The notes under the pieces: model-generated
Told to the model about the DNA's origin: nothing
Seen by the model: only the letters and a program-made list of their open reading frames with translations
Database searches by the model: none
Shown: one piece after another, positions 51,194 through 61,895 of the stretch
Numbering within the stretch: position 1 is the first letter of the stretch
Layout: each line of letters begins with the position of its first letter
Assembly (NCBI GenBank): GCA_017848435.1
Contig: JAFEHU010000073.1
Coordinates: forward strand, 1 to 64,000
Direction: 5' to 3'
DNA: 64,000 nt
From: Burkholderiaceae bacterium
Lineage (GTDB): Bacteria; Pseudomonadota; Gammaproteobacteria; Burkholderiales; Burkholderiaceae_C
Translations under genes and position numbers: made by a program

Positions 51194-51726
51194 GGGTTGA
51201 TCTCGGCACGGCGATTCTTGGCGTTGGACGGCTCGTCATCCCCGACAGCGGCGAGTTTTTCCTTGCCGAAGCTGACCGCCTCGACCTGGGCTGGCTCAGC
51301 ACCAGACAACAGCAGCGATTTGCGCACGGCTTCGGCACGCCGCTGACCCAGCGCCAGGTTGTATTCGCGGCCGCCGCGCTCATCGGTGTGGCCTTCCACC
51401 GTCAGCTTGCGCTGGCGGTTGGCTTTGAGATAGTCCGAAAACCGTGCCAGCAGCGGTGCGAACTCGGGTTTGACAACTGCGCTGTCGTAGTCAAAGTACA
51501 CGCTGCGGGCGCGCTCGTCGGCTGGTGCGTCGGAGGGAATCACGCTCAGCGGAACCCCTTCGGCACTGCCAATGCTGCCGGGCTGGCCAGGTGTCACGGC
51601 AGCGTCTGCACCGCTACCCACCGACGTACCGGAACGGTCCTCGACCGGTACCTCGTCCAGGTTGATGCGGGAGGCGCAGCCCCCCAGAAACAATACGGCG
51701 GAGAGCAGTGGGATAACAATTTTCAT
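51190..51726 (-). CDS. pal: Pal, peptidoglycan-associated lipoprotein
   Basis: Outer-membrane lipoprotein that binds peptidoglycan and TolB. The ATG at 51726 starts a lipoprotein signal with lipobox LGGC (Cys17), rather than the ATG 7 codons upstream. The OmpA-like domain has SVYFDYDSAVV, VEGHTDERGGREYNLALGQR and RAEAVRKSLL with the diaminopimelate-binding Asp and Arg intact. 178 residues. Lies 27 bases after tolB. Confidence 0.96.
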   Translation of the reverse strand: MKIVIPLLSAVLFLGGCASRINLDEVPVEDRSGTSVGSGADAAVTPGQPGSIGSAEGVPLSVIPSDAPADERARSVYFDYDSAVVKPEFAPLLARFSDYLKANRQRKLTVEGHTDERGGREYNLALGQRRAEAVRKSLLLSGAEPAQVEAVSFGKEKLAAVGDDEPSNAKNRRAEINP

Positions 51727-51753
51727 GCGCAGGTCAAAACGGTACAAAGAGGC

Positions 51754-53046
51754 TTATTTGAGGAAAGGACCCCATGCAGGTTCCCGCAAATCACCAGGAG
51801 CACCGGTCAGACGCGATTTGATGCGGCCGTCCAGCGTGGTGGTCATCAGTGTGTCGCGGCCACCCTGGGTGGTTGCGTAGATGATCAAACGGCTGTTGGG
51901 CGCAAAGCTTGGGCTTTCGTCGGCGGTGGTGTCGGTCAGGGTGGACACCGAACCGGAAGCCAGCTCGAGCAGCTTGAGCTTGTAGCCGCCGCCTTCGCGC
52001 GACACATAGGCCATCCAGCGGCCATCCGGGCTCAGTGCCGGCGAGATGTTGTAGCTGCCAGAGAAGGTCACGCGGGCCACCGAACCACCGCCGGAGGCCA
52101 TGCGGTAAATCTGCGGCTGGCCACCGCGGTCGCTGACGAAGTAAATCTGGTCGCCTTTGGGCGAGTAAACGGCTTCGGTGTCGATGCTGGGGGACGAGGT
52201 CAGGCGGTTAGGTTCACCGCCAGCCGCGTTGATGGTGAACAGCTGTGAGCCACCTTCGCGGCTCAGCGTCACGGCCAGCGAGCCGCCATCCGGCGCCCAG
52301 GCGGGTGAGCTGTTGGAACCACGGAAGCTGGCCAGCAGACGGCGCTTGCCGGTGGACACGTCGTGCACGTAAACAATCGGCTTGCGGGTTTCAAACGACA
52401 CGTAGGCGAGTTGCTCGCCGTTTGGCGACCAGGCGGGCGAAATGATCGGCTCGGAGCTGGACAAGGCGCTCTGGTAACCCTCGCCATCGGCATCGGCCAC
52501 CCAGAGGTTAAAGCGGTTGGCCGACTTGGTCACGTAGGCGATGCGGGTCGAGAAGATGCCTTTTTCGCCGGTCAGCTTTTCGTACACATAGTCGGAAATG
52601 CGGTGGGCGGCCAACCGCAGGTCAATCTCGCTGACCGAAAAACTCTGCCCGCCGAGGTCTTGCCCACGCACGGCGTCCCAAAGGCGGAAGCGGACGTCAA
52701 AACGGCCGTTGTTCAGCTTGCGCACGCTGCCTGTCAGCAGCGAGTCGGCGCCTTTTTCTTTCCAGGGCGCCATGTCGGGGCGGGACAACTCGTCCAGCGC
52801 CGCACCCGAGGCGTCGACGTTGCGAAACTGGCCGCTGCGCTCCAGATCGGCACGCACGATGCTGCCGATTTGCTGAGGCGCCAGCTCGTTGCCTTTGAAA
52901 CTGGCAATCGCGATCGGCAACTGCGTCAGGCCAACGCCAGTCACGTCAACACGCACCTGCGCGAACGAGGTTTGCATCCAAAGCGCAAGGAAAAAGACGG
53001 CAAGGCTTTTGGACAAGGCGCCTGCGGCCACTTTGATTGAGCACAT
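51754..53046 (-). CDS. tolB: Tol-Pal system beta-propeller protein TolB
   Basis: Periplasmic six-bladed propeller that shuttles between Pal and TolA during division. After a signal peptide (ending WMQTSFAQ) come the TolB N-terminal domain ([20 protein letters not shown] in part) and WD-like repeats ([58 protein letters not shown]). The frame runs to 53175; I use the ATG at 53046, which puts the signal peptide at the N-terminus (430 residues). No ribosome-binding site is evident. First gene of tolB-pal-cpoB-tcdA; tolQRA are not in this direction. Confidence 0.95.
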   Translation of the reverse strand: MCSIKVAAGALSKSLAVFFLALWMQTSFAQVRVDVTGVGLTQLPIAIASFKGNELAPQQIGSIVRADLERSGQFRNVDASGAALDELSRPDMAPWKEKGADSLLTGSVRKLNNGRFDVRFRLWDAVRGQDLGGQSFSVSEIDLRLAAHRISDYVYEKLTGEKGIFSTRIAYVTKSANRFNLWVADADGEGYQSALSSSEPIISPAWSPNGEQLAYVSFETRKPIVYVHDVSTGKRRLLASFRGSNSSPAWAPDGGSLAVTLSREGGSQLFTINAAGGEPNRLTSSPSIDTEAVYSPKGDQIYFVSDRGGQPQIYRMASGGGSVARVTFSGSYNISPALSPDGRWMAYVSREGGGYKLKLLELASGSVSTLTDTTADESPSFAPNSRLIIYATTQGGRDTLMTTTLDGRIKSRLTGAPGDLREPAWGPFLK

Positions 53047-53204
53047 ATTGATGGAAAATAGTGGAATGAACGGTAATACTTTAACAGTCATGGCGCTGCT
53101 GTCCGTGACCCGCCGGGAAATTTTGCCCGGTAACGTGTCGGAATCGACAGCGTGCATGCGCGCGCCCTGGCACATGGCGCAAGCCCCGATGACGCCCGTT
53201 CATT

Positions 53205-55022
53205 GTGGCTGACACGTCTCCCCCCACCGCGCAGCCGGCAGCGCCTGAACCTGCTGCCGACATTCCCAAACGCATTTCATTGAAGGCCTTCCGGCGGCTG
53301 CAGCCCTACTTTGGCCAGTCCAAGGGCATCTGGGGCGTGGCGGCACTGGCCACCATTCTGGGTTCGGCCACCGAGCCGCTGATCCCGGCGCTGATGCAAC
53401 CGCTGCTGGACCAGGGGTTCCAGCGCGGCAGTTTCAGCCTGTGGCTGGTGCCCATCGTGTTGCTGTTGCTGTTTGGCGTGCGCGGCTTCTGTGGCTACCT
53501 GGCCGAAGTGGCGCTGGCCAAAGTGGCCAACCAGGGCATGCTGGCGCTGCGGCGCAAGTCGTTCGACCGCCTGCTGGACGCCGACATGGCGCTGTTCTCG
53601 CGCCAGTCGGCCAGTGCGCTGTCCAACACCGTGGTGTACGAGGTTCAGGTCGGCGCGACGCAACTCGTCAACGCGTTACTGGGGATGGCCCGGGACACGC
53701 TGACGTTGATGGCCCTCGTAGGCTACCTGCTTTACCTGAACTGGAAGCTGACGCTGATCGTAGCACTGCTGTTCCCGTCGGTCACCTACGTGATGCGCAC
53801 GCTGTCGCGCCGGCTGTACAAGATCGCCAAGGCCAGTCAGGACGCCACCGACAACCTCGCCTATGTGGTGGAAGAAAACGTGCTGGCCCACCGCATGGTG
53901 CGGCTGCACGCGGCGCAACCGTCGCAGTCCACCCGGTTCTTTGACCTGAGCCACAAGCTGCGTGGCCTGACGATGAAGTCCATCATGGCCTCGGCCGCGA
54001 TGACACCGCTGACGCAGATGCTGGCGGCCACCGCACTGTCGGCAGTGATCTGCATTGCGCTGGTGCAGAGCAGCGGTAACAACGTGTCGGTCGGCAGCTT
54101 TGTGTCCTTCATCACCGCCATGCTGATGCTGCTGGCCCCCATCAAGCACCTGGCTGGCATTGCCAGCCCCATCACCCGTAGCATGGCCGCACTGGAACGG
54201 GCGCTCGATTTGATCGAGTTCACACCGGTCGAGGCCTCGGGCACCTACAAACCCGCCAGCACGGCTGCTGGCACGAGCGGCAGCATCGTGTTCAAGGATG
54301 TGTCGGTGCAGTACCAGTCGGAAACCGCCCCGGCGCTGGACCGCTTCAGCCTGACCATCGCCCCGGGCGAGGTGGTGGCACTGGTCGGCGCTTCAGGCTC
54401 CGGCAAAACCACGCTGGCCAACCTGCTGCCACGCTTTGTGCTGCCGACCGGCGGCCAGGTGCTGTTGGACGGCCACGACATTGCCGATTGGCAGCTTGCG
54501 GCGCTGCGCGGCCAGTTTGCCATGGTGAGCCAGGACGTGGTGATGCTCAACGACACGCTCGCCACCAACGTCTGTCTCGGCATGCCACGCGACGACGAAC
54601 GCGTGTGGTCGGCCCTGGAAGCCGCCAACCTGGCCGACCATGTGCGCACCCTGCCGCTGGGCGTGGACACGCCGGTGGGCCACAACGCGGCGCAACTGTC
54701 GGGCGGCCAGCGCCAGCGCCTGGCGATTGCCCGGGCGCTCTACAAAAGCGCGCCGGTGCTGATCCTCGACGAAGCCACCTCCGCACTGGACACCGAGTCC
54801 GAACGTCTGGTGCAGGAAGCGCTGCAGCGCCTGATGGTCGGCCGCACGACGCTGGTCATCGCCCACCGCCTGTCCACCATCGAACACGCCGACCGGGTGG
54901 TGGTGATGGAGCGCGGCCGCATCCTGGAACAGGGCAGCCACGCGGAACTGATGCGCATGAACGGCACCTATGCCCGCCTGCAGTACCTCGGCGGCGGTGA
55001 ACTGCGGGACGCCACCACGTAG
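53205..55022 (+). CDS. msbA: MsbA, lipid A export ABC transporter
   Basis: A 605-residue half-transporter that flips lipid A-core across the inner membrane. Six membrane helices (about 40-330) precede an ABC domain with Walker A ALVGASGSGKTTLAN, signature QLSGGQRQRLAIARALY and Walker B VLILDEATSALDTESER. The start is a GTG at 53205 with no clear ribosome-binding site. Family members also include multidrug exporters, but length and sequence fit MsbA. Single gene, divergent from tolB. Confidence 0.92.
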   Translation: MADTSPPTAQPAAPEPAADIPKRISLKAFRRLQPYFGQSKGIWGVAALATILGSATEPLIPALMQPLLDQGFQRGSFSLWLVPIVLLLLFGVRGFCGYLAEVALAKVANQGMLALRRKSFDRLLDADMALFSRQSASALSNTVVYEVQVGATQLVNALLGMARDTLTLMALVGYLLYLNWKLTLIVALLFPSVTYVMRTLSRRLYKIAKASQDATDNLAYVVEENVLAHRMVRLHAAQPSQSTRFFDLSHKLRGLTMKSIMASAAMTPLTQMLAATALSAVICIALVQSSGNNVSVGSFVSFITAMLMLLAPIKHLAGIASPITRSMAALERALDLIEFTPVEASGTYKPASTAAGTSGSIVFKDVSVQYQSETAPALDRFSLTIAPGEVVALVGASGSGKTTLANLLPRFVLPTGGQVLLDGHDIADWQLAALRGQFAMVSQDVVMLNDTLATNVCLGMPRDDERVWSALEAANLADHVRTLPLGVDTPVGHNAAQLSGGQRQRLAIARALYKSAPVLILDEATSALDTESERLVQEALQRLMVGRTTLVIAHRLSTIEHADRVVVMERGRILEQGSHAELMRMNGTYARLQYLGGGELRDATT

Positions 55023-55046
55023 GCGAGCGGCTGGCGGGGTCGCCTA
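55020..55046. terminator. Shared hairpin between msbA and rng ends
   Basis: TAGGCGA (55020-55026) and TCGCCTA (55040-55046) are perfect inverted repeats. The outer TAG of each arm is the stop codon of msbA on the + strand and of rng on the minus strand. No U-run follows either way. Confidence 0.4.
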
Positions 55047-56558
55047 GAGCAGCACGATGTCGTACTGCTCCTGGCCCATGGCGGTTTCGCTTTGCAGCGA
55101 GATCGGCTTGCCAATGAAGTCGCTCAGGCCGGCCAGGTGCTGGCTCTCTTCGTCCAGAAACAGCTCCACCACCTTGGGTGAAGCGACCACGCGGAACTCG
55201 CGTGGGCTGAACTGCCGTGCCTCGCGCAGGATCTCACGCAGGATGTCGTAGGCCACGCTGCGTGCGGTCTTCACCGTGCCTTTGCCACTGCACACCGCGC
55301 AGGGTTCACACAACAGGTGGGCCAGCGACTCGCGGGTGCGCTTGCGCGTCATCTCCACCAGGCCAAGCTGGGAGAAACCACCGGCCATGGTTTTGACCCG
55401 GTCCCGGGCCAGCTGCTTGCGGAACTCGGCCAGCACTGCCTCACGGTGGTCTTCACGCGTCATGTCGATGAAGTCAACAATGACGATGCCGCCCAGGTTG
55501 CGCAGTCGCAGCTGGCGCGCAATCGCCAGCGCCGCTTCCAGGTTGGTCTTGAAGATGGTGTCGTCAAAGTTGCGCGCGCCCACATAGCCACCGGTGTTGA
55601 CGTCGATGGTGGTCAGCGCTTCGGTCTGGTCGACGATCAGGTAGCCACCCGACTTCAAATCCACCCGGCGGCCCAGTGCCCTGGCGATTTCTTCGTCGAT
55701 GGAAAACAAGTCGAAGATCGGGCGCTCACCCTTGTAATGCTGCACCTTGTCCACGGTGGCGGGCATGAACTCGCGGCCAAAGGCCTGCAGCTTGTCGCAC
55801 TGCTCACGCGAGTCGATGCGGATGGTCTGCGTGTCTTCGCTGACCATGTCACGGAGTACCCGTTCCAGCAGGCTCAGGTCCTGGTGCAGCAGCGTGCGAG
55901 GGGGTTGCCGCAGGGACGCGTCCTTGATGCGCGCCCAGGCTTTGCGCAGGTAGGCAATGTCATCGGCCAGTTCGGCGTCGGTGGCGTCTTCGCCGTTGGT
56001 GCGCAGGATGAAACCGCCACCGGTGCCGCCACCGCCACCCGGTGCGCTGGCGGTGGCCAGTTGCAGCAGGCGCTCGCGCAGCACCGCTCGCTGCTCCCCG
56101 GGGATCTTCTGCGAGATGCCCATGTGGTTGTCGTGTGGCAAATACACCAGCAGCCGTCCCGCAATGCTGATCTGGGCCGACAAGCGCGCGCCCTTGGTGC
56201 CAATCGGGTCCTTGATGACCTGCACCAGCAGCGACTGGCCTTCAAACACCTGCTTCTCGATGGGCGTCAGGTTGGCCACCGGCACGGCGCCGGGGGCGCG
56301 GGTTTCGGCGTCCAGCACACGCTGGTGGCCGCTCGACACCAGATCGGCCACGTGCAGGAAAGCGGCGCGGTCCAGCCCAATGTCGATGAACGCCGATTGC
56401 ATGCCGGGCAGCACACGCGACACCTTGCCGAGGTAGACGTTGCCCACCAGGCCACGCTCCAGCGTGCGCTCGACGTGCAGCTCCTGCACGGCGCCGTTTT
56501 CCACCACGGCCACACGGGTTTCCTGGGGTGACCAGTTGATGAGGATGTCTTGTTGCAT
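55044..56558 (-). CDS. rng: Ribonuclease G
   Basis: Endoribonuclease that matures the 5' end of 16S rRNA and cuts some mRNAs. The 504-residue protein lacks the long C-terminal scaffold of RNase E. It has the S1-like domain (GLVGNVYLGKVSRVLPGMQS), the RNase E/G domain with TTIDVNTGGYVGARNFDDTI, the catalytic aspartate in VIVDFIDMTREDHREAVL, and the zinc-link CEPCAVCSG. Last gene of the yebC...rng operon, 3 bases after maf. Confidence 0.95.
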   Translation of the reverse strand: MQQDILINWSPQETRVAVVENGAVQELHVERTLERGLVGNVYLGKVSRVLPGMQSAFIDIGLDRAAFLHVADLVSSGHQRVLDAETRAPGAVPVANLTPIEKQVFEGQSLLVQVIKDPIGTKGARLSAQISIAGRLLVYLPHDNHMGISQKIPGEQRAVLRERLLQLATASAPGGGGGTGGGFILRTNGEDATDAELADDIAYLRKAWARIKDASLRQPPRTLLHQDLSLLERVLRDMVSEDTQTIRIDSREQCDKLQAFGREFMPATVDKVQHYKGERPIFDLFSIDEEIARALGRRVDLKSGGYLIVDQTEALTTIDVNTGGYVGARNFDDTIFKTNLEAALAIARQLRLRNLGGIVIVDFIDMTREDHREAVLAEFRKQLARDRVKTMAGGFSQLGLVEMTRKRTRESLAHLLCEPCAVCSGKGTVKTARSVAYDILREILREARQFSPREFRVVASPKVVELFLDEESQHLAGLSDFIGKPISLQSETAMGQEQYDIVLL

Positions 56559-56561
56559 GGT

Positions 56562-57173
56562 TCAGCGCAGAAAGCCGGCCGCACGCAACAGTTGCGCGGT
56601 TTCACAGGCGGGCAAACCCATGATGCCAGAGTAGCTGCCGCTGATGTGGGTAATGAACCCCGCCGCCCTGCCCTGCACCGCGTAGGCGCCAGCCTTGCCC
56701 ATCGATTCGCCCGAGGCAATGTAGTCGGCCAGCCCACGCCTGGACAGCGGGGCAAACGTCACCCTGGACACACTCAGCGCGGCAAAACGTTTCTTGCCGT
56801 GCTGCAAGGCCACCGCGGTCAGTACCCGGTGGGTGCTGCCAGCCAGTTCGCGCAACATACGGGCCGCATCGGCCGCATCGCTGGGCTTGCCATAGAGGAT
56901 GCGGCCTTTGGCCACCGTGGTGTCGGCGCACAGCACCGGTGCCGTTGGCAAGCCACGCGCCTTCAATCGCCGCACCGCGGCATCCAGCTTGAGCGCGGTC
57001 ACACGTTGCACGTAAGCGGTGGGCGACTCGCCGGGGCGCTCGGCCTCTAGCGACTCGGCGTCTTCGTCGGGGCCGGCCAGCAGCAGCTCGTGGTGAACGC
57101 CCAACTGGTTGAGCAGTTCGCGCCGGCGTGGGCTTTGGGAGGCGAGGTAGATGAAGTCGGGGGGCATGCTCAT
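56562..57173 (-). CDS. maf: Maf-family nucleoside triphosphate pyrophosphatase
   Basis: House-cleaning enzyme that hydrolyses modified or canonical nucleoside triphosphates (dTTP/UTP or m7GTP) to monophosphates. In 203 residues: [17 protein letters not shown], the catalytic region [18 protein letters not shown] and [20 protein letters not shown]. The [10 protein letters not shown] form is that of the YhdE-like subgroup (dTTP/UTP). Overlaps rlmH by 4 bases. Confidence 0.92.
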   Translation of the reverse strand: MSMPPDFIYLASQSPRRRELLNQLGVHHELLLAGPDEDAESLEAERPGESPTAYVQRVTALKLDAAVRRLKARGLPTAPVLCADTTVAKGRILYGKPSDAADAARMLRELAGSTHRVLTAVALQHGKKRFAALSVSRVTFAPLSRRGLADYIASGESMGKAGAYAVQGRAAGFITHISGSYSGIMGLPACETAQLLRAAGFLR

Positions 57174-57637
57174 TCCCGGTGGTAGGGGTGGCCGGCATTG
57201 ACCGACCAGGCGCGGTAGAGTTGTTCGACCAGCAGCACCCGCACCATGGCGTGGGGCAAGGTCAGGTCAGACAGGCGAATGCGTTCGTGGGCGGCCTGTT
57301 TGAAAGCCGGGTCCAGGCCATCGGGGCCGCCGATCACCAGCGCCACGTCGTCGCTGTCGAGTTGCCAGCCCTTGAGGCGGGCGGCCAGGGCCACGGTGGT
57401 GAGCGCGGTGCCACGCTCGTCCAGCGCCACGATGCGGGTGCCGCGCGGGATGGCCGCTTCGATGCGCTCGCGTTCGGCGGCATACAGCTGCTCAACCGTT
57501 TTGGAACCGCGCGCCTCGGTCTTGACGGCCTTGAGTTCCACCTTCAGCTCGGGGGGGAAGCGCTTGGCGTAGTCGTCCCAGGCGGTTTGTGCCCAGTCGG
57601 GCACACGCTGGCCGACCGCCACCACGTACAGCTTCAT
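57170..57637 (-). CDS. rlmH: 23S rRNA pseudouridine-1915 N3-methyltransferase
   Basis: SPOUT methyltransferase that methylates pseudouridine 1915, the site made by RluD (gene at 823). The 155-residue protein has [18 protein letters not shown], the knot motif [11 protein letters not shown]-like [15 protein letters not shown], and the C-terminal [20 protein letters not shown] followed by HPYHRE. Overlaps rsfS by 4 bases. Confidence 0.97.
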   Translation of the reverse strand: MKLYVVAVGQRVPDWAQTAWDDYAKRFPPELKVELKAVKTEARGSKTVEQLYAAERERIEAAIPRGTRIVALDERGTALTTVALAARLKGWQLDSDDVALVIGGPDGLDPAFKQAAHERIRLSDLTLPHAMVRVLLVEQLYRAWSVNAGHPYHRE

Positions 57638-58269
57638 GCCTTGCGGGCAGGCGCCTTTTTGGCAGGTGCTTTTTTCGCTGCGGCTTTGGCGGGCGCCTTT
57701 TTGGTGGTGGTTTTCACCACCACTTTTGTGACGGTGCTTTTGCGGGCGGGCGCCTTCTTGGCGGCCGGTTTAGGCGCCTTGGCGGCCTGCTCGGCCGCTT
57801 TGATCGCGGTTTTGGCGGCACTGCTGCGGCGCAGGGTGGTGGGTTCAGCCTTCACAGCCACTTTTTTGGCCGGGGCCTTCTCGGCCGTTGCCGGCTTGGC
57901 TGAACCCAGCTTCAAACGCACGGGCGTGTCGCCCCACAGCTCTTCGAGGTGGTAGTACTGGCGAATGGACGGCTGCATGATGTGCACCACAGCCGCGCCA
58001 CAGTCCACGATGATCCACTCGCCGTTTTCTTCGCCTTCAATGCGTGGCTTGGCAAAGCCGGCATCCCGCACCGCGTCGCGCACCGAAGCGGCCAGCGCCC
58101 GGGTCTGGCGGTTGGAGGTGCCCGACGCCATCATCACCCGCTCAAACAACGGCGACAGGTGCTCGGTGTTGAAGACCTGAATGTCTTGCGCCTTCACGTC
58201 CTCCAGACCATCGACGATGGCGCGCTGGAGTTTCTGGATGTCTTTTTTGGCGGCGGATTCAGTGGTCAT
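57634..58269 (-). CDS. rsfS: Ribosome silencing factor RsfS with a Lys/Ala-rich tail
   Basis: RsfS binds L14 and blocks subunit joining in stationary phase. The Iojap domain takes up residues 1-120 ([51 protein letters not shown]). The remaining 90 residues form a Lys/Ala/Pro/Thr-rich, histone H1-like tail ([19 protein letters not shown]). Most RsfS end near residue 110-130, so the tail is an unusual extension, probably disordered and nucleic-acid binding. Overlaps nadD and rlmH by 4 bases each. Confidence 0.93.
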   Translation of the reverse strand: MTTESAAKKDIQKLQRAIVDGLEDVKAQDIQVFNTEHLSPLFERVMMASGTSNRQTRALAASVRDAVRDAGFAKPRIEGEENGEWIIVDCGAAVVHIMQPSIRQYYHLEELWGDTPVRLKLGSAKPATAEKAPAKKVAVKAEPTTLRRSSAAKTAIKAAEQAAKAPKPAAKKAPARKSTVTKVVVKTTTKKAPAKAAAKKAPAKKAPARKA

Positions 58270-58889
58270 CGGGTGGTTTGGTAAAGCAGGTGTTTGGCAA
58301 TATAGCGCGCAACGGCGTCGGGAACCAGATGGTCGACTCCCTCGCCCGCCGCGAGCCGGGCGCGAACTTCGGTCGCGCTGGCCTGCATCAGGGGCAGTTG
58401 CAGAGGCTGAAACACAGCATGGGGCAGGTTTTTAGGGTCAAATTGCCCCTCAGCCTTAGTGTTTTCTGCGCGTCTAGCTATTGAAATTATAGCTAATTGG
58501 GTGATCGCGGAAATCTCGTGCCAACGGTTGAGCGAATGGGCCTGGTCTTCGCCCATCACCAGCAGCAGTTGTGCGTTGGGCTCAGTACTGTGCAGCGCAC
58601 GCAGGGTGTCGATGGTGTAGCTCGGGCCTGTCCGGCGGATTTCACAGTCGTCCACCACCACCCGGGGGTGGTTGGCAAAGGCCAGTTGAACCATGGCGAG
58701 CCGGTGGGCGCTGTCGGTCAATGGCCGGGGTTTGTGCCAGGCCTGGCCGGTGGGCACCACGTGGAGCACGTCGAGCTGCAGCTGCGCCACGGCCGCATCG
58801 GCCAGGGCCAGGTGGGCGTTGTGCGGTGGGTCGAACGCGCCACCAAACACGCCGATGCGGCGCGCTGGCGCGGCGCCGCTCAAACCCAT
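58266..58889 (-). CDS. nadD: Nicotinate-nucleotide adenylyltransferase
   Basis: Makes deamido-NAD+ from nicotinate mononucleotide and ATP. The HxGH-type motif is in [20 protein letters not shown]; the C-terminal ISSTxIR-like site appears as [16 protein letters not shown] chose the ATG at 58889, which overlaps the hemF stop by 10 bases (207 residues). A repeat copy (58430-58496) encodes an insertion, [19 protein letters not shown], in the region before the C-terminal motif. Confidence 0.93.
   Translation of the reverse strand: MGLSGAAPARRIGVFGGAFDPPHNAHLALADAAVAQLQLDVLHVVPTGQAWHKPRPLTDSAHRLAMVQLAFANHPRVVVDDCEIRRTGPSYTIDTLRALHSTEPNAQLLLVMGEDQAHSLNRWHEISAITQLAIISIARRAENTKAEGQFDPKNLPHAVFQPLQLPLMQASATEVRARLAAGEGVDHLVPDAVARYIAKHLLYQTTR
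58430..58496 (+). repeat. Interspersed repeat, copy E, translated within nadD
   Basis: In reverse complement it reads GCTATAATTTCAATAGC (inverted repeat), then GCAGAAAACACTAAGGCTGA and GGGGCAATTTGACCCTAAAA, the same order of blocks as copies A, B and D but more diverged in the middle. It keeps the nadD frame. Confidence 0.7.
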
Positions 58890-59782
58890 TCGCGGCGCAC
58901 CAGGAAGTGGCTGTACAGCGCCGCCTCGGCCGAATCGGGTTCCGGCTGGTGCGCATACGACCAACTCGCCAGCGGCGGCATGGACATCAGGATGGACTCG
59001 GTGCGCCCACCCGACTGCAGGCCGAAGTGTGTGCCCCGGTCCCAGACCAGGTTGAATTCGACATAGCGGCCACGCCGGTAAAGCTGGAAGGCGCGCTCAC
59101 GTTCGCCGTAGGGCGTGTCTTTGCGGCGCGCCACGATGGGCAGGTAGGCGCTGGTCAGCGCTGCGCCCACGGCCTGCATCATGTCGCGGCTGCGCTCGGA
59201 GCCAAGCTCAGAGAAGTCGTCAAAAAACACGCCACCCACGCCACGCGGTTCGTTGCGGTGCTTGAGGAAAAAATACTCGTCGCACCAGGTTTTGAAGCGC
59301 GGGTACTTGTCGTCGCCAAACGGCGCCAGCGTCTGTTGGCAGGTGCGGTGGAAGTGCACCGCGTCTTCCTCAAAACCATAGTACGGCGTCAGGTCCATGC
59401 CACCGCCAAACCAGCACACCGGTTCACCGCCCTGGGGCGTGGCGGCGAGCATGCGCACATTCATGTGCACCGTGGGCACATAGGGGTTGCGCGGGTGGAA
59501 CACCAGCGACACGCCCATGGCCTCGAACGGTGCGCCGCTCAGTTCGGGCCGGTGCTGGGTGGCCGAGGGTGGCAGGCGCGGGCCGCGCACGTGGGAGAAA
59601 CCGCAACCGGCGCGTTCAAACACCGCGCCACCTTCCAGAATCATGGTGATGCCATTGCCTTGCAGCAATTCGCCAGGTGGCTTTTCCCAGGCGTCGGCCA
59701 CAAAGGCACTGCCATCCACCGCGCTGACCTGCGCGGTGATCTCACGTTGCAGGCCGAGCAGAAATTCGCGGGTGTCTTTCAC
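58880..59782 (-). CDS. hemF: Oxygen-dependent coproporphyrinogen III oxidase
   Basis: Decarboxylates coproporphyrinogen III in aerobic haem synthesis. In 300 residues: [76 protein letters not shown] and [20 protein letters not shown]. Start is the GTG at 59782 ([11 protein letters not shown]), overlapping the purD stop by 4 bases (GTGA); an ATG 42 codons upstream would extend into purD. Confidence 0.95.
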   Translation of the reverse strand: MKDTREFLLGLQREITAQVSAVDGSAFVADAWEKPPGELLQGNGITMILEGGAVFERAGCGFSHVRGPRLPPSATQHRPELSGAPFEAMGVSLVFHPRNPYVPTVHMNVRMLAATPQGGEPVCWFGGGMDLTPYYGFEEDAVHFHRTCQQTLAPFGDDKYPRFKTWCDEYFFLKHRNEPRGVGGVFFDDFSELGSERSRDMMQAVGAALTSAYLPIVARRKDTPYGERERAFQLYRRGRYVEFNLVWDRGTHFGLQSGGRTESILMSMPPLASWSYAHQPEPDSAEAALYSHFLVRREWV

Positions 59783-61074
59783 GCTGGTTTGATGGCGCGG
59801 TAGCCGATGTCGCGCCGGTGCTGTGCGCCGTCGAAATGGATCGCCTGCGCCAGTTCGTTGGCCTGCTGTTGCGCGGCCTTGACCGACTCGGCCAACACCG
59901 TCACACACAGCACACGCCCACCGGCAGTGACGGTGCTGTCGCCCTGGCGGGTGGTGCCGGCATGGAACACCACCGCGTTGTCGGTGTTTGCGGGCAAGCC
60001 GGTGATGGCGTCGCCCTTGCGCGGGTTGAGCGGGTAGCCGTGTGCGGCCATCACAATGCCCAGCGCCACGTGGCGGTCCCAGTGCAGCTCGATGTCGTCA
60101 ATGCGGCCATGCGGACCGGTTTCGGTGGCCGCCCACAACACGTCATAGAGGTCGGATTTGAGCCGCATCATGATGGGCTGGGTCTCCGGATCGCCCATGC
60201 GGCAGTTGAACTCCAACGTCTTGGGTTTGCCGTGTGCGTCGATCATCAGGCCTGCGTAGAGGAAACCGGAGTAAGGAATGCCGTCTTTTTCCATGCCCTT
60301 GATGGTCGGCAGGATGATTTCGCGCATGGTGCGGGCGTGCACCTCGGGCGTGACCACCGGGGCGGGCGAGTACGCGCCCATGCCACCGGTGTTGGGGCCC
60401 TGGTCGGCGTCGAGCAGGCGTTTGTGGTCCTGGCTGGTGGCGAGTGGCAACACGTTTTTGCCGTCGCACAGCACGATGAAGCTGGCTTCTTCGCCCTGCA
60501 GGAATTCCTCGATCACCACCCGCGCGCCACCGTCGTTGTGCTGCACGCCCAGGGTGTTGTCCACCAGCATGAAGTCGATCGCCTCGTGCGCTTCGGCCAG
60601 GGTCATGGCCACCACCACGCCCTTGCCGGCGGCCAGGCCGTCGGCCTTCACCACAATGGGGGCACCGATCTTGTCCACGTAGGCGTGTGCGGCCACCGGG
60701 TCAGAAAACGTGTCGTACACGGCGGTGGGAATGCCGTGGCGCTTCATGAAGGCCTTGGAAAACGCCTTGGAGCTTTCCAGCTGTGCGGCGGCCTTCGTGG
60801 GGCCAAAGATCCGCAGCCCATGGGCGCGAAACTCGTCCACGATGCCCGCCGCCAGCGGCTGCTCGGGGCCCACCACCGTGAGGGCGATTTTGTTGTCTTG
60901 GGCCCAGACCCGCAGCGCTTTCACGTCGGTGATGGGCAAATTTTCCAGCCGCTCGTCCACCGCCGTGCCGCCGTTGCCCGGCGCCACATAGACCGCTTGT
61001 ACCTTGGGCGACTGGCTCAGCTTCCATGCCAACGCATGTTCGCGGCCACCACCGCCCACCACCAAAACTTTCAT
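59779..61074 (-). CDS. purD: Phosphoribosylamine-glycine ligase
   Basis: GAR synthetase, step two of purine synthesis; purL is at 22026. The 431-residue protein has [20 protein letters not shown], the ATP-grasp core ([40 protein letters not shown]) and the metal site [20 protein letters not shown]. 21 bases after yebC. Confidence 0.97.
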   Translation of the reverse strand: MKVLVVGGGGREHALAWKLSQSPKVQAVYVAPGNGGTAVDERLENLPITDVKALRVWAQDNKIALTVVGPEQPLAAGIVDEFRAHGLRIFGPTKAAAQLESSKAFSKAFMKRHGIPTAVYDTFSDPVAAHAYVDKIGAPIVVKADGLAAGKGVVVAMTLAEAHEAIDFMLVDNTLGVQHNDGGARVVIEEFLQGEEASFIVLCDGKNVLPLATSQDHKRLLDADQGPNTGGMGAYSPAPVVTPEVHARTMREIILPTIKGMEKDGIPYSGFLYAGLMIDAHGKPKTLEFNCRMGDPETQPIMMRLKSDLYDVLWAATETGPHGRIDDIELHWDRHVALGIVMAAHGYPLNPRKGDAITGLPANTDNAVVFHAGTTRQGDSTVTAGGRVLCVTVLAESVKAAQQQANELAQAIHFDGAQHRRDIGYRAIKPA

Positions 61075-61095
61075 ACCGGCCTTCTTATTCGTTGC

Positions 61096-61821
61096 TTATT
61101 CGTTGATTTCTGCATTGTGGAAAACGTTCTGCACGTCGTCCAGTTCTTCCAACGCGTCCAGGATTTTCTGCATTTTCGCGGCGTCGTCGCCAGCGAGCGG
61201 AATGTTGTTTTCCGCACGCATCGTCACCTCAGCAACCTCAGGCGCCAGGCCTGCGGCCTGCAAGGCGTTTTTCACCGCCTCGAACTCGGCCACCGAGGTC
61301 AACACCTCGATCGCGCCGTCGTCGTCGGTGATCACGTCGTCGGCACCGGCTTCCAGCGCCACCTCCATCACCTTGTCTTCATCGGTACCGGGCGCAAACA
61401 CCAGCTGGCCGCAGTGCTTGAACTGAAACGCGACCGACCCGTTGGTGCCCATGTTGCCACCGTGCTTGTTAAAAGCGTGGCGCACCTCGGCCACGGTGCG
61501 CACGTGGTTGTCGGTCATGGTGTCCACCACAATCGCGGCGCCACCAATGCCGTAGCCTTCGTAGCGGATCTCTTCGTAGTGCACGCCCTCGGCATTGCCG
61601 GTGGCCTTGTCGATGTTGTACTTGATGCGGTCGGCCGGCATATTGGCCGCCTTGGCCTTGTCCACGGCCAGGCGCAGGCGCGGGTTGGCGCTCAGGTCAC
61701 CGCCACCGGCGCGTGCCGCCACCGTGATCTCGCGGATGATGCGCGTCCAGATCTTGCCGCGCTTCTCGTCCTGCCGACCTTTTCGGTGCTGAATATTCGC
61801 CCATTTGCTGTGTCCGGCCAC
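61096..61821 (-). CDS. yebC: YebC/PmpR-family regulatory protein
   Basis: A 241-residue member of the YebC family, now linked both to DNA binding and to relief of ribosome stalling at proline stretches. Hallmarks: [20 protein letters not shown] at the N-terminus, [20 protein letters not shown] and [18 protein letters not shown]. First gene of the yebC-purD-hemF-nadD-rsfS-rlmH-maf-rng operon. Divergent from the HerA-like gene across 74 bases. Confidence 0.95.
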   Translation of the reverse strand: MAGHSKWANIQHRKGRQDEKRGKIWTRIIREITVAARAGGGDLSANPRLRLAVDKAKAANMPADRIKYNIDKATGNAEGVHYEEIRYEGYGIGGAAIVVDTMTDNHVRTVAEVRHAFNKHGGNMGTNGSVAFQFKHCGQLVFAPGTDEDKVMEVALEAGADDVITDDDGAIEVLTSVAEFEAVKNALQAAGLAPEVAEVTMRAENNIPLAGDDAAKMQKILDALEELDDVQNVFHNAEINE

Positions 61822-61895
61822 GAAAGATCCTTGATGCTGATTTAATCTGTTGCACCGATTTTACTTTTCACTTCCCACCCCCGAAGGAAGCCCCC

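Noticed and set aside
59783-59908. N-terminal extension of HemF
   Set aside because: It would overlap purD by 130 bases; the GTG at 59782 forms a standard 4-base overlap and gives normal length.
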